Positions 24,227 through 35,982 of a stretch of 64,000 nucleotides of DNA are shown here, piece by piece. Origin of the DNA: Oopsacas minuta (lineage: Eukaryota > Porifera > Hexactinellida > Lyssacinosida > Leucopsacidae); contig JAKMXF010000344.1 in assembly GCA_024704765.1 (NCBI GenBank), positions 77,276 to 141,275 on the forward strand, given 5' to 3'. Numbering within the stretch: position 1 is the first letter of the stretch; every line of letters begins with the position of its first letter. The notes under the pieces are model-generated. The model was not told the DNA's origin and did no database searches. It worked only from the letters and a program-made list of their open reading frames with translations. A program made the translations under genes and the position numbers.

Positions 24227-24454
24227 GTGAAAGTCTATGGTGACAAAGGTGAAGATGAATGCATAGCTGAGTCGCAACCGTTTGTTCCCTCTTCTGAACT
24301 TCCAAAGAATGCTACAGCTTTACGTGGACGTAGAGGTGCTATTAAGTTAGGAAATGCAAATGAAGTTCAAGGCCACCTTTTTTTGAAGAAATTTTTTCGA
24401 CAACCAGTTTACTGTTCCCTTTGTCATGAATTTATATGGGGATTTGGAAAAGAG
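24227..24454 (+). CDS. Novel protein kinase C, exon B (pseudosubstrate and half of C1A)
   Basis: Second recognised coding exon (76 residues, phase 0 at both ends; acceptor TTAG, donor GTATGC). It begins VKVYGDKGEDECIAESQ and contains the pseudosubstrate RGRRGAIKLG, where Ala replaces the phosphoacceptor so that the kinase is held inactive. It then carries the first half of the C1A diacylglycerol/phorbol-ester domain: His in VQGHLF, twelve residues, Cys-x-x-Cys in VYCSLCHEFIWG. The C1 domain is completed by exon C 11.5 kb away. R-R-G-A-I-K matches the delta/theta-type pseudosubstrate of novel PKCs. No break seen. Confidence 0.93.
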
Positions 24455-24979
24455 GTATGCTATTAAATGTTCTACGAACTGTTTTTGTCCATTCTTAATC
24501 TTTCAGACCGGAGCATGTCTTATCATATTTATACTATCTTTGTTGAAATATATGTAACTATTATATAATACACAATTACTGCTTGCCCATATTTTTTCAC
24601 ATGTGATATATATATGAGATTTCTTAATCATTGCATGTGCGATATCAATTGGATTTTCTCAATGATTCAATATTCGTAACTTTGATCAGACGATCCAACC
24701 TATTCAACCAGATATTGGATTCTGGTTGCTATGTATTCTTTTCTATTAGGTGTTTTCTTTAATTGCTCTGATTTCCGTCCATCAGATTAAATTTTGAACG
24801 ATTGTTTTATGGTTGATTTTCGAATTATTGTCCAGATAACCCCTAACTCTACTAAACTCTTACGATCCTTACCTACTATTAACATTGCTCGAAAAACAGA
24901 TGTTTATCGCTAAGAATTATAGTTCAAACACAAGTGGTATTCACCAAGATAATTTTGAACTTATATACGGACTTTAAGT

Positions 24980-25983
24980 CAGTGCTTCTCAAACTTTTCT
25001 ATGTCGTAGCTACAAAATTTCTTCATCACAATTCCACGGACTCCTGCTTTTTGGCTAATTTTAGTAAATATTATCTTATTCTTATTGAATTATATCAGTG
25101 TTATCAATTAACTCATCTTCATCAGAACCCGAATTGTCCTGACAATCTGTATAGGGTCTATTACTCTTAGTTAAATAAGTATCCATTTGTCCTCGCTTTC
25201 GTTTGGCCATAAATTTCTTTTTCAACGATACCAAATTAATAACAAAAATAATAATGGATTTTAGAAAGGGACGCAAGCAATTGTCCGAATTTTATATTAT
25301 ACATCTCTCCAACTGAGGTATGTATTTGTCCGACTAAAGTAAGGCCTGAATGAAGGAAACAGGAACAAACTAGTAGCATGTAAAAGCCTTTGGCTCACTA
25401 ATAAGTGGGACTGAAATCCAAAACTTGTACGACGTAAATACTAGTACCTATTGACAGTGAATCCTATCCTGTGATTTGTAGTGATGGAAATCTCCTTAAT
25501 CAGGGCGATATTTGCAACATTGGCAGTCTATCTAGTTGAATGTGCCACTAGAAACGATGAAATCGCCACTAAATTTGAATAGAAATCACGGGAGTCAATT
25601 CCCCCAGGAAAAATGTGCAAGAATCCCAACTCCCAATTTTCAACAGGAATAATCAATTATATGAGAAGTAGTCCATCCTGCGAGCAATGTAATTGAAATA
25701 CTGAATCGACATATTTCTGGTATACTGAAGACACCTTGAGTATATGTCACCTATCAATTATTTGCCATAAAATTCGGACAAATGCAACTCTCCAATTAGC
25801 AAAAGTACAATCAATTTAAACAATATCAATTGAAGTTCTGCCTATTCTTAACACAGGATGATTGTTGCATTTAACGCTCTAAAAAAGTTTTTCGTAAATT
25901 TCTTTCCATAACCGTTTCGCGGCCCCCTTGAAACCTCCTCCCGGCCTCCTGGTGGGCCGCAGACCCCAGCTCGAGATCCACTT
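24980..25983 (-). mobile_element. Non-autonomous hAT element
   Basis: Starts CAGTGCTTCTCAAACTTTT and ends with GTGGGCCGC...GAGATCCACTT, the usual degenerate hAT inverted ends. The 8-bp target duplication CTTTAAGT is perfect at 24972-24979 and 25984-25991. About 1 kb. The only coding trace is a minus-strand stretch (about 25213-25082) reading MAKRKRGQMDTYLTK followed by an acidic tail, which resembles the start of hAT transposases. No catalytic region remains, so it depends on a full-length relative. Confidence 0.85.
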
Positions 25984-26029
25984 CTTTAAGTGACCTACCT
26001 GTATTACTTAAATATTAAAATATTCAACT

Positions 26030-26527
26030 CAGCGGTCCCCAACCTTTAGAACCAAGTGGCAGTCCCTAGTACTAAGAGCAAGCAATTTGGACTCTTCACA
26101 CATTTCTTAGTAACTAACATTGAACTAATACTACACTTTACTAACATGTTTACTTCATGAATCAAACTTATATTCGGACCAGACTTGTTTAGATACGTAT
26201 ATATTCTATTACTAGACTTGCAGGAATAGATAATATACGTATATATGTAGGCATTCGTTAAACAAACTAAACAGTAAACAATAGATTACATAATATATGA
26301 ATAGTATTAGAGAATATATATAGGCGAGCCAAAATTGTATATTCACTGTTGCAGTATTCAAAAAATGTGTTAATTAATACGCTTCATTGAGTTGGCAAAG
26401 TGGCACTAATTTGTTAGTAGTAAGCGAATACATACGAGTAGGCAAATTGGAGCTAGGGTTTGGCGGGCCAAAACCTTTGGGAACGTGGGCCGAATTTAAC
26501 CCACGGTCCGTAGGTTAGGGACCTCTT
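26030..26527. mobile_element. hAT MITE, copy 1
   Basis: The left end CAGCGGTCCCCAACCTT follows ATTCAACT (26022-26029). The right end AGGTTAGGGACCTCTT is followed by ATTAACTA, an imperfect 8-bp duplication. The interior is nearly the same as 38600-39132, for example TTAGTAACTAACATTGAAC and ATTAATACGCTTCATTGAG. No coding capacity. It lies 47 bases after the hAT derivative. Confidence 0.8.
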
Positions 26528-26787
26528 ATTAACTAATACTTGCATCAACTAAAATTTTGATTTTCTTAATCAATTTTGCAATTATTTGGCATTGATATAA
26601 TGGAATCTAATAGATAAGATCAAATTCCCCAGCTCTTTCTGAGAGAAATTAATAGTATATAGAAATTTCCCATTTCTATTCTCTTGAAACAAGTCACTAA
26701 TCAGAAAATCCATCAGGTTGGGCATTTTTCTGGGATGGCTCTCCCATAATAAAAACGTTTTTTCTGGTTCTTTAATACATAATATAA

Positions 26788-28889
26788 CACTGGCCAACAA
26801 CATTTTCTTGGTTGATAAGTTGAGACTATTTCTAGTGTATATCGGAGTCACTGAGCCCGGAAATGGCACTAGTTCTGGTCAATTGGCTCTACTTTTCGTG
26901 ATATTGTAAAATTATGTTTTTCAGTATCCGTGAATCTGTGTTCACTGATACTATATAGTATGTATTTGTTACCTTATAGCTAGAATTGAACGTACGTAAT
27001 AACGTAATAAGCAGAAAATTTGAGATATAATATGATCTGAACACTTATCAATCATGAACGAACGTTATCTTCACGAATTCCTTTTGTGAGGTTCTTGGGC
27101 TCAATCACGTATAAGGCTCCTGCAGTAATCTGCCAACATGTGAGTATCCCATCGTCCTTGGTACCGTTTTTCCATAGTCCTGATGTCTTGGTGGAATGGC
27201 TCGCGTTGTTCTTCGCTTAAACACCAATATTTTCAGGGAATCCCTCTAAATGGCCATAGAGGTAGTGAAGTTTTATGCTCATTCTGGTTCCCAGACTGTG
27301 GAAGTTCTTGAGCATGCCTTCGACCAGATTCTGGTAGTTAGCTACCTTGGTGTTGCCTAAAAATCCCTTACAACATGGACAAAAGAATACCACGCGGTAG
27401 CCTCAACTCCAGTCAGGTGTGAGACTAAATCTTGATCGTTTTCAGTTTTCTGATTTGTGCCACATCAAAATTCCTGCCTTAAGTCTTTCACTACTCAGAC
27501 CACGATTTACTGAGCAGAGGTATTTGAAACAGATACCATCTTTGTCTAATGCCTTTACGAATAGTTTCATCAGTCCCAACTTGATATGTAGTGGGGGTAG
27601 GATGATACGTCACGGCTAACTAGTGGCTCGTTAATGATATTCTTTCCCCCACGGCAAGCTTTTGACGAACGCGCCAGTTCTTCTCTTCCCAGTGCACCTC
27701 ATCCGCTCTGCTGTCCTCTCAGAATATTAACCATTTTCAAGTCGACACACGCGATCCAGTTATGTTCATCATAACACAACTTTTGTAGGATCATCTTTAT
27801 AGTTGCATAGTGCTCTTTCAAGATTACTGAATAGCCGATCGGAACACAGGCAAATTGTTACCATTGTGCAGCAACAGACACCTTAGACTCCGTTTAGAGC
27901 TGTCGATAAATAAACGCCACTCATTCGGATTGTGTTGGACAGTCATATTGCTGAGAGAAATCCTGGAATATTATTAGGAAACACGAAACCGCCTTTTTCA
28001 CTGAAATAGCGAATAAGTTCTTTGCCTCTGCGTCGATAATAAATTATCCTAGCTTCACTGTGGAGAACATGATGTTCACTGAGATTGGAAGCCAGGATCT
28101 CTGAAGCATCTTTTGACAAGCCTAAGTCTCTCACTAAGTCGTTGAGCTGCCCCTTTGTGAAAGGCTCCGCTTTACTTATCTGTAACGATTCATTACAGCT
28201 ATTGCTGTTGTGTGTTGCCTCAGTAAACGCAGTATCAGGTAAGGACGTAAAAAACAGCCACCTGAATTTCGTTGCAGTGTGGAATTGGGCCGTCTTGCAG
28301 AATGTATGTCAGGATATTGCCACGAATTCTTTTTCTGTCGGTCCCATCCAGATATGTTAATCATGCAGAAGTAACAGTCATCGTGATGGTTCTTGGGCTC
28401 ACGCCAAATTATTGGTACCCCAAACTTCATGGATTAGGCTTTTCCTTGGGTCCATAGGCGGAGGGTTTCAGTGCAATATTTGCACACTTTGTAAGGGCTC
28501 CATGGTTTATCCTGATCGCCTAACTTAATACCAAAAGTAAGCCTGATAAGCTATTTTGGTGACATCTCTATCATTAAAACGATGTTCCTTTGCCATATAT
28601 TTACCACAAATATAGCAAAAGACATCAGGATCATTGAGGCAACAACGTCTATGCGCTTTGAATCCATAAAAGGTTCTATGTTGTGAACAAATGGTTGTTA
28701 ATGTTGATATATATACAAACCGAAAATATTTGTAGTGTTACCTTAATATTTAAGGTTGTGTGATATCTAGAAAACTAGAGCCAATTCAGCAAAACTAATA
28801 GTATTTTCGGTGACAGCAACCCCGTTATACCCTAAAAACGCTCCAACAATCTGAGCCAAGAGATATAAATGTTTTTTTGTTGACCTGTG
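26788..28889 (-). mobile_element. Family 1 CAC-ended transposon, copy B
   Basis: The left end CACTGGCCAACA begins at 26788 after TAA (26785-26787). The right end TGTTGACCTGTG ends at 28889 and is followed by TAA (28890-28892), a perfect 3-bp target duplication. The internal gene (about 27101-28655, minus) is heavily decayed. The terminal motif equals that of copies A and C, so the boundaries support one another. Confidence 0.75.
27101..28655 (-). pseudogene. Family 1 transposase remnant, copy B
   Basis: Blocks read in the same order as in copy D: CLNDPDVFCYICGKYM near 28640-28595, a cysteine block with WREPKNHHDDCYFCMINISG at 28408-28350, a helical block RDLGLSKDASEILASNL at 28131-28080, the GGFVFPNNIPGFLSA block at about 27990-27945, and a tail GRWDTHMLADYC ending at a stop at 27101-27103. 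More than six frame changes and stops. The second-Asp and SEEQGERFHQD regions are only partly readable. Non-functional. Confidence 0.7.
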
Positions 28890-28993
28890 TAATTAGCGAT
28901 ACAATTGTATATAATAAATATAGTACATTGCGTAAATATTCCCAGGCTTAAATTTTATCGATTATCATAACAAATATACACTTTCATTAATTA

Positions 28994-31268
28994 CACAGGT
29001 CAACAATATTTAACTTCATTTTCTCATCAAGTATTAGATTGACATTTTCTAAGCTAGCTTTTTACGCTGAATTCAAATCTGCTTTCAGATTCTTTCCAGC
29101 ATGTCCAGTTTTTTTTCCTTCTACAAGTCAACGATTTTTATTTATTTCCTAGATTTTCCAGTTATTTTATGGTAGTGGCTGTCTTTTTGTCTTCTTACAT
29201 GATAGCCATCTGAAATAAATCAACGTTTCGATGTTTTAGATTAATGCCAAGATAATATCAGTTATTATCCTAGCTCTTGCATATAATTATTCACATTCAT
29301 GCATGAATCAATTACTCACAAACTAAGGGGAAATACATATCCATCTAGAAGTATAAAGGTAGCTAACTAAATTAAAAGTGTTGAGAGTACGACTTCCTTC
29401 TATATATCTTGTTGGGATTATCTCTGAAGAGCCTCCAACAGTAATCGGACATCATGTCCTCATTCCAGAAACCTTGGTATCGGGTTTCCATCTCCTGTAT
29501 GTCTTGGTGGAATCTCTCACCCTGTTCATCACTTACAGCACTAAGGTTCTCAGGAAAAAATCAAGGTGAGAGTGCAAGAAGTGAAGTTTTAGCGACATGC
29601 GACAGCCTATCTTCTCGTATGCGTTAAGCAAGGTTTCCACTCCTTCTCTGTAGTTGGACGACTTCTTGTTGCCCCAAAAGTTTTCACAAACCCATTTGAA
29701 AGAATTCCAAGCACTCATTTCTAATTCGGATAATATCTTCTCGAAATCTGGATCTCTGAATACTTGTCTGATTTGTGGTCCTACAAATACTCCCTCTTTG
29801 AACTTTGCCTCGCTTAGTTTCGGAAATTTGCCTACCGAATGCAGAAATCCTGCTGAATTTGTTTTGCCCATTGTTTTAGTTAATCCAAGTTTAATATGAA
29901 GTGGGGGTAGGAAAATTTGTTTGGATCTACCGATGGCGAATGCTGTAAATTGGTTTTCCCCACTTCATAGGTTCTCTTCGGCCAATTACATTTTTTATAA
30001 TGTTCACCAGTTGCTCGGCTGTCCCATAGACATAGGAAACAACAATACTTTGTAAAACCTTGTTGCAAGCCCATCAATAGCCCGATTATCTTGAGATCAC
30101 CGCAGATATTCCATATATGTGTTCTATACTGTATTGCCGCCAAAACTTCCTGCAAATTGACGAAGGTTTCTTTGAGATAAACGGAGTGAGCAATTGGAAC
30201 GCCAGGATTTAGATTTCAGTTATGCAACAGAACAGCTTTGAAACTGCGTTTTGACGAGTCGATGAAAAGGCGCCAATCAGAGAAGAATGTTCTTGTAATA
30301 GGTTGCATAGAGTCCTTCGATATTATTACAATAGCACAGTGGACCATCAGTGGTGTAGTATTGAGCGAGATCGAAATTTCGCTTGCAATAGTGGGATACT
30401 AGGACATCTTTGTCGAGTAGGTTTTTCTGTTTGAGTCTGGATGCAAGGAGTTCAGCTTTGTCTTTAGATAAGTCTAGATCCCTGACCAGGTCATTCAATT
30501 CTCCCTGTGTAAATGTTTGTGGCTCTAGTAATTCATCTTCCGGGACATAATTAGCATCTGTAGAATCTGCATGAACATCCTCCACCATATCTGACCCGAT
30601 TTTAATTTGCTGTGGCTTGGGAATTGGGATTGGTAATGAGATGTCGTGTGGAATTGGCCTGCGAGCAGAATCCAAGTCTGGGTAAACAAGAGCGTGCTTA
30701 TTCTTGGCTGAGAATCCTCTAATGTCGATAAGGCAACAGTAACAATCATCAAGGTGATTTATCTGTTCCCTCCAGACCATGGGTATTGTAAATGGCATTG
30801 AAACTTTCCTTTTGTTCAACCAATCACGTAGTCCACTTGAACAAGAAGTGCATATAACATGTGGTGCCCACGATTTGTCTTGGTCACCAAGTGGACATTC
30901 GAAGTACAATTTGTATATGTTCTTTAATTGATTTGTGATTGGTCGTCTTTGTGATTTTACGCAAAAAGACCACAAACGTAACAGAAATTGTCGGGATGAG
31001 TTCTACAATTACGATGCATGTTTATAATTTGATTTGCTTGAATTCAAATAAGTAAAGTCATTTATATTCCAGATAATTGAATCAAAATAGGCATGCTCAT
31101 ATAGCAATTTAGTAACTAGGTAATACTATACTATTGAAAAAATGGATATTAGACTTCAGAATAACTAGACATGCTAGAGAAATTCTGATTGCAGATTCGA
31201 GTTTAGCATTCAAAAGTATGCTAAGATAAATGTATGTGATCTCTGATGAGAAATCTTGTTGAGTTGTG
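28994..31268 (-). mobile_element. Family 1 CAC-ended transposon, copy C
   Basis: The left end CACAGGTCAACA begins at 28994 after TTA. The right end TGTTGAGTTGTG ends at 31268 and is followed by TTA, a 3-bp target duplication; two mismatches separate the ends. Copy B ends only about 100 bases to the left, so the two lie almost tail to head in the same orientation. The transposase (29372-31019) is broken but retains most domains. Confidence 0.7.
29372..31019 (-). pseudogene. Family 1 transposase, copy C (frameshifted)
   Basis: Start at 31019 (MHRNCRTHPDNFCYVCG), stop at 29372. A stop follows the first zinc-like motif. 30975-30277 then encodes CPLGDQDKSWAPHVICTSC, WREQINHLDDCYCCLIDIRG and FTQGELNDLVRDLDLSKDKAE. 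30155-29880 carries the second Asp in WNICGDLKIIGLL followed by GFTKYCCFLCLWDSRA. 29871-29533 holds KEGVFVGPQIRQVFRD and LKLHFLHSHLDFFLR. The third acidic motif VSDEQGERFHQD is readable at about 29530-29490. Function by analogy: nucleic-acid-binding N-terminus followed by an RNase H-like DDE core. The inference rests on shared layout with copy D and on the CAC ends. Confidence 0.75.
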
Positions 31269-32248
31269 TTATCATTAGTTATCATTATTAGCAACATTGT
31301 AATATTTCACCATCCTTTGAAAAAGTTTTTGCGTTGCTACCTAGAAATGAAAGGGAATATCAATAATTAAGGTATGATATATGACATAATTTGTGAGAGC
31401 ATTTCAATGTATTTTGGTGGGAATTCTATTAAGCACAAATACTCAAGCACAAGGAAAGAAATATTTTTCTTTTTGAATACTGTATGTATTAAACAACGAT
31501 TTCATTCCAAGGTTCATCATTATATCACCAATAATGTATTTTATGTACATTCTACATGGAAACATTGTGGGCCTCGAGCTCTAAGCATGGACTATACCCT
31601 TAATTCCTTTGTTGATAAATGATGATCAATTCTCCAAAAGTACTCTACATATCCATCCGAGCTCTAAGTGTATCCAGGTTAACTTGATTAAATCAGGTAA
31701 ATCACACATTTGTTGTATTTTATAAACACCCTCAGTTCCTTACCAAATTGTTTCTTAGTATTCGTTCCCGTTCATCTGAAACCAAACGACAACAGTTATT
31801 TCCTTTCTCACGATGGCTATCATTCAGGAATTATCCAAATCTATATATTCTTCTCCTTATTCGAGGGATATAGAATTTACCCCTGGGTCTACCAGAAGAG
31901 AAGAGTTCATGAAAATTCTTGATGAGAAGAAACTGGCTGATTCAGCCGTAAATATATTCTCACCTGAAGTAATATAGGTAAAGTCTGCATCCTGAAATCA
32001 CAGAAACCGACTTAGAAACATGAAAGACAAAAGTGGCAAAGGGTTCAGAATAGATTTAAACTTGTTTCATATCAAAGTGTTGAGACCCTATACTAAGTGA
32101 AGCTAACAGATACAATGCCTAAGGAGTATTGATGAGGAATGAAATCTACAATGTCATAGAAGAATTTCACGTAAAAATCACAAACATTCAGGAAGGACAA
32201 CATTGTATAAGAGAGTTACTAATATTGCTTTGGAGTTACTGAAGAACT

Positions 32249-33533
32249 GTGTGGTATTTATGTCAAATTGTGTCCATCTTGGCATCTAAAAATGGGGAAG
32301 AATCCATAAAGTCTGTAGTTACCAAACCAATCGGATCAAGAAATTACCTGAGCAGATGTCAAATTGATCTCATAGATTTCAGAGATATGAATCTGGCTGA
32401 AAACATGTCACCAGATAGAGTCACACCCCATGAATACCTTTTTGGCTGCATTGACCATTTTAACAAAGAACTAAACTTGATAGCACTAGTTAGAAAAACA
32501 GCAGGAAATGTTCGTGACATTTTAATTGAAATATTTTGCGATCAAGGCCCACCTCTAATATTGCATTCTGATAATGAAAGAGAATTCTCAAATCGCCTTC
32601 TATTCGAAACTTTGCGAGATACTTGGCCCTCTACAAAAATTGTGCATGGCAAACCCAGGCATCATGAGTGTCAAAGGATAGTTTAGCGTGTGAATAGAGA
32701 AGTTAAAGACGGATTATTTGCCATGATGCATGATAATAATGATCAATGCTGGGTGAAGTATTTAAAGTGGGTAAAATTTAACTACAACACAAGTTACCAT
32801 ACAACTATTCGAATTACGCCATTTGAAGCTGTATATGGCAGACCACCATTCTTCGGACTCGCTACTCGTAATGTTCCTAAAGAACATTGGGGTGTGATTA
32901 ATAACAAAGACGATTTGAATAACTTTCAACAAACCTCTGTTGCTGATCCAATTTCAGCATCTGTTGATGAATTATCTGAATCATCTAACTTGTCTGATAA
33001 CAAAGTGCTTACATATATAGAAGAGTATCCTAATGAACCACAGCCTCCATATTTATCTAAGTTCCTGCCTATTTCCGAAGATTATGAATTCTTAATATCA
33101 GACACAGTTCCACCTGGCACATTTGTCGATGGTATAGAATATAATAGTAATTTTGAAACCCCAACATCTAATATTCCAGTAATTCTGGAGAATCAAAATT
33201 AGAGCTCTTGAATCGGATAATTTAATTTCTGAGAAACAGTTTCCCATGAGACGTCTATCTAGTAGTTCAACGATAGTTTCAAATATAAATCCAACCAATT
33301 CAGCTAAGTTACTCTGTGCTGAATGTGAGAATAAAACAAGTGGAATACACTCTTGCCCGGGGTGTAGTCGTTTCGTCCATGTATCTTGCGGAATTCTACT
33401 TGGGAAAGAGGGATTGGGAGCACAGTGTGGTTTCAAGGTTGTTTTCTCAAAGGAAAAGAGTATAAATATCCATCATTTTAGAAAACTAACAAAAATAAAC
33501 CAAGAAACACTACATGATCGTATGCCTAAGTAA
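32249..33533 (+). pseudogene. KRBA2/SCAND3-type integrase remnant
   Basis: Integrase-like core of the kind found in KRBA2/SCAND3-related proteins and GIN/gypsy-derived elements. 32249-32686 reads RCQIDLIDFRDM (first catalytic Asp), ALVRKTAGNVRDILIEIF, then ILHSDNEREFSN (second Asp) and IVHGKPRHHECQ. The reading then hits TAG at 32684-32686, exactly where the catalytic Glu is expected, and resumes at once as RVNREVKDGLFAMM...YNTSYHTTIRITPFEAVYGR (32690-33202). A further frame (33246-33533) carries a cysteine-rich tail LCAECENK...CPGCSRFVHVSCG, typical of the invertebrate members. A short upstream frame near 32020-32100 may be part of it. No terminal repeats found. Dead by at least two lesions. 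Confidence 0.75.
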
Positions 33534-34532
33534 AGTTGGAAAAAATTCAAACCGGCTGAAATCAATGATACTGTGCTTATACCCATTTCTCAATCTGATA
33601 AGATGAGTTCGATTAAACCACGCAATCTTATGGGTCATATCATTGACGCACAAGACTCTGCATACTGAACCACTGAGGCCCAGAGAAGTACTTTGCATTG
33701 CTTCCGTTTGACTGACTGTAGAAGTATAGCAAGACTCAATTGCACTGATTCTGAACCGACAAACATAAAACTGATTCCTTGCATAGTCAGAGGAAATTGT
33801 GCTATGCGCTGTAGCTAAAGTATAAACTGATTTAAGCACTGTAAAACACTAAAGTGCCTTGCAAGAAATTAGGCAGAAGCTGCAGCACTAAACACCTTAA
33901 GGGTCACACTTGTTTACACAAGTTCGCATAACATAATAGTTGTGGAGTGCTATATTCTTAAGTATAACACAAATCATCACTCAATTTTTAGAACTTTCAA
34001 ATTATAAAATTATTAGTATTTAACAAGAAAACAATAAAGATTTCTTGCTCAGTCTCAATAATTATTCTAATTTGAATAATACAAGACAATTTGCTACATG
34101 GACACTTCGCTACACGACTAGTCGGTAGAAAATATATAATTTAGTGTCTTTAACAAATTGGAATTAAGTATGCGGTAATGGTAGACGGAGTTAATCGTTG
34201 TACTGAGCCTTGATTTGGACTAGAGTCTAGTTCATATCTAGTTCATATCAAGATAGTCTAGTTACTAGATCATCCTTGTAATAATGTAGTAAGTAGTCTT
34301 GGTAGTTTGTTCCAAACAACTTGCTTAAGTTAATTACGAAAAGTGGTCCTCGGGTAAGACAGTACCCCCTTAGGGAAACAAGATTTTCAGTGTATTTCCA
34401 TGTATAATATCACATTTATTGCTATTCTGAGAAGAATATCTTTGATATCTATTCGCTCTAATCCAAAGAAATAACTTATCCACACTAGGAAACTAATTCT
34501 GATCGATACTATAAACATAATCCTCATTTACT

Positions 34533-35869
34533 TACAGGAGCCTTCAATAAATACTAATCATACCACCTAAAGCTATAGATACTTGTGTAAAGTTGGTAAT
34601 TTTGCTATGAATGTTCAAAGTAGTCTCCTTTATACGCGACAACTGAATTTAGCCTTTTAATCCAATTTTCAAATGTCTTTCTGTACTCATCCTTGGGAAT
34701 GACTTCAAGGTATCTGTAAATTGCCCGACCGAGGCTGAGCCGATCCTCAAATTCGCGTCCGGAGAGGTTATCTTTGAGTTTTCTAAACAGCCAGAAGTCA
34801 CATGGGGCTATATCAGGGGAGTAAGGTGGATGTGGAACTCGTGCATACCCATATCTTTAATTTTTGCCTTACAGCCAAAGATTTATGCGGTCTAGCATTA
34901 TCGTGCAAAATTTTGAGACCACGAGTTCCAGTCTTTGGACGACGCTTAAGATAATGTTTTTCGACCTCAGGCAACACCACATCTGCGTAAAATTGTCCTG
35001 TGAGTGTCTGACCTTTGGGAACAGAGATTTGGGCTACAGGACCTAGGCCATCGAAAAATATGCAGTACAAGACCTACGGGACACGGAAATCGGATACACA
35101 AACAGCTGGGGGTACCTCTCACTTCTTTAGCCAAACCCTGCTATCTTGCTTTCTGATCGGTGGTTTGAATTGTATCCATGTTTCATCTCCTGTTACTATC
35201 TCTAATAACCGCCTAGGGTCACTTCCTTCATAAATTTCAAGGTTTTCCTTAGCCATTTGGAGTCTCGCGGCCTTTTGTGGAAAAGTTAAGCAATGTGTTA
35301 CCCATCGCACTTGGACCTTCCTCAGTTCTAAATCCGCCTTCAGAATTGTGTGTGCACTTCCCGTTGAAATGCCAACATAGTTAGCTACCTCCTCAACCGA
35401 AGAATGCGGAAAAGACTCGACATATTCCTTTACTTCACTCAATTTGTCATTGTTGGTCGCCAGTTTTAGTGCTCCAGGACGAGGGGCGTCTTGGACAGAG
35501 GTCCTACCTTCCCTAAATTGGCTCACCCACCTTCTGACAGTTGAACACGATAAAGTATCTTCTCCACATATCGTTGCCAAATCCTCATGAATAGACTTTG
35601 GAGGGATTTCGAGAATGGTGCGAAATTTGATGTACGTTCGTTGTTCAAGTTCCGAAAAATTTGGACAAGAAGCCATGAAAAATGTAAAGGAGAAAATGTA
35701 GGTTTCTAAGAATAACTGAAACTTAGGAAATAATTAAGTGATCAACTCTCTCTAGGTTTTGTTAGAAAGTTGAAATATGGTTCTATATAATTGCACTGAG
35801 AAATACTAGCTTAGAACTGCTATTTCATTAAAAATATACAGTGATTAGTATATATTGAATGCCCCTGTA
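34533..35869 (-). mobile_element. Mariner (DD34D) element
   Basis: Ends CAGGAGCCTTCAATAAATAC... (34535 onward, TA at 34533-34534) and, read inward on the minus strand, CAGGGGCATTCAATATATAC, closing at TA 35868-35869. About 1.34 kb with one transposase gene. The last 90 bases are identical to the window's first 90 bases, so at least two copies are nearby. It ends only 113 bases before PKC exon C. Confidence 0.9.
34605..35676 (-). pseudogene. Mariner transposase, broken
   Basis: Starts at 35676 (MASCPNFSELEQRTYIKFRT) with two helix-turn-helix parts (TLSCSTVRRWVSQFREGR; VEEVANYVGISTGSAHTIL). WVTHCLT replaces the usual WVPH-L linker. The first catalytic Asp is in EIVTGDETWI. After RVWLKK there is a stop (35119) and a frame change. 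The core resumes at 35070 with QFYADVVLPEVEKHYLK and the second Asp in ILHDNARPHKS. A frameshift near 34855 precedes PYSPDIAPCDFWLF, whose Asp is 34 residues beyond the second, so the family is DD34D. It ends YKGDYFEHS with stop at 34605. At least three lesions. A frame at the right window edge (63847) is a relative. Confidence 0.87.
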
Positions 35870-35982
35870 TCATGCCTGTAAAAGCTTCTCTTAATTTCTT
35901 CAAATTCTCTAGTTAAATTGTCTTGCGATTTCCCTTAAATATTAATTATACAACACATATAACAAGTATCTCATTTTTATAG

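Larger units (their letters stand above)
24455..35982 (+). other. PKC intron 2 (about 11.5 kb)
   Basis: Donor GTATGC at 24455, acceptor TTTTTATAG ending at 35982. It holds a hAT derivative, a hAT MITE, two family 1 transposons, an integrase remnant and a complete mariner, each listed separately. 31272-32248 and 33540-34532 contain no structure I can name. The intron splits the C1A zinc finger between its inner Cys pairs. Confidence 0.85.

Noticed and set aside
25082-25276. Minus-strand frame in the hAT derivative as a separate gene
   Set aside because: It lies wholly inside the duplication-bounded element and only its MAKRKRGQMDTYLTK start resembles a hAT transposase N-terminus; there is no core domain.
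34820-35240. Plus-strand frames opposite the mariner gene
   Set aside because: Shadows of the minus-strand transposase, whose catalytic motifs are readable.
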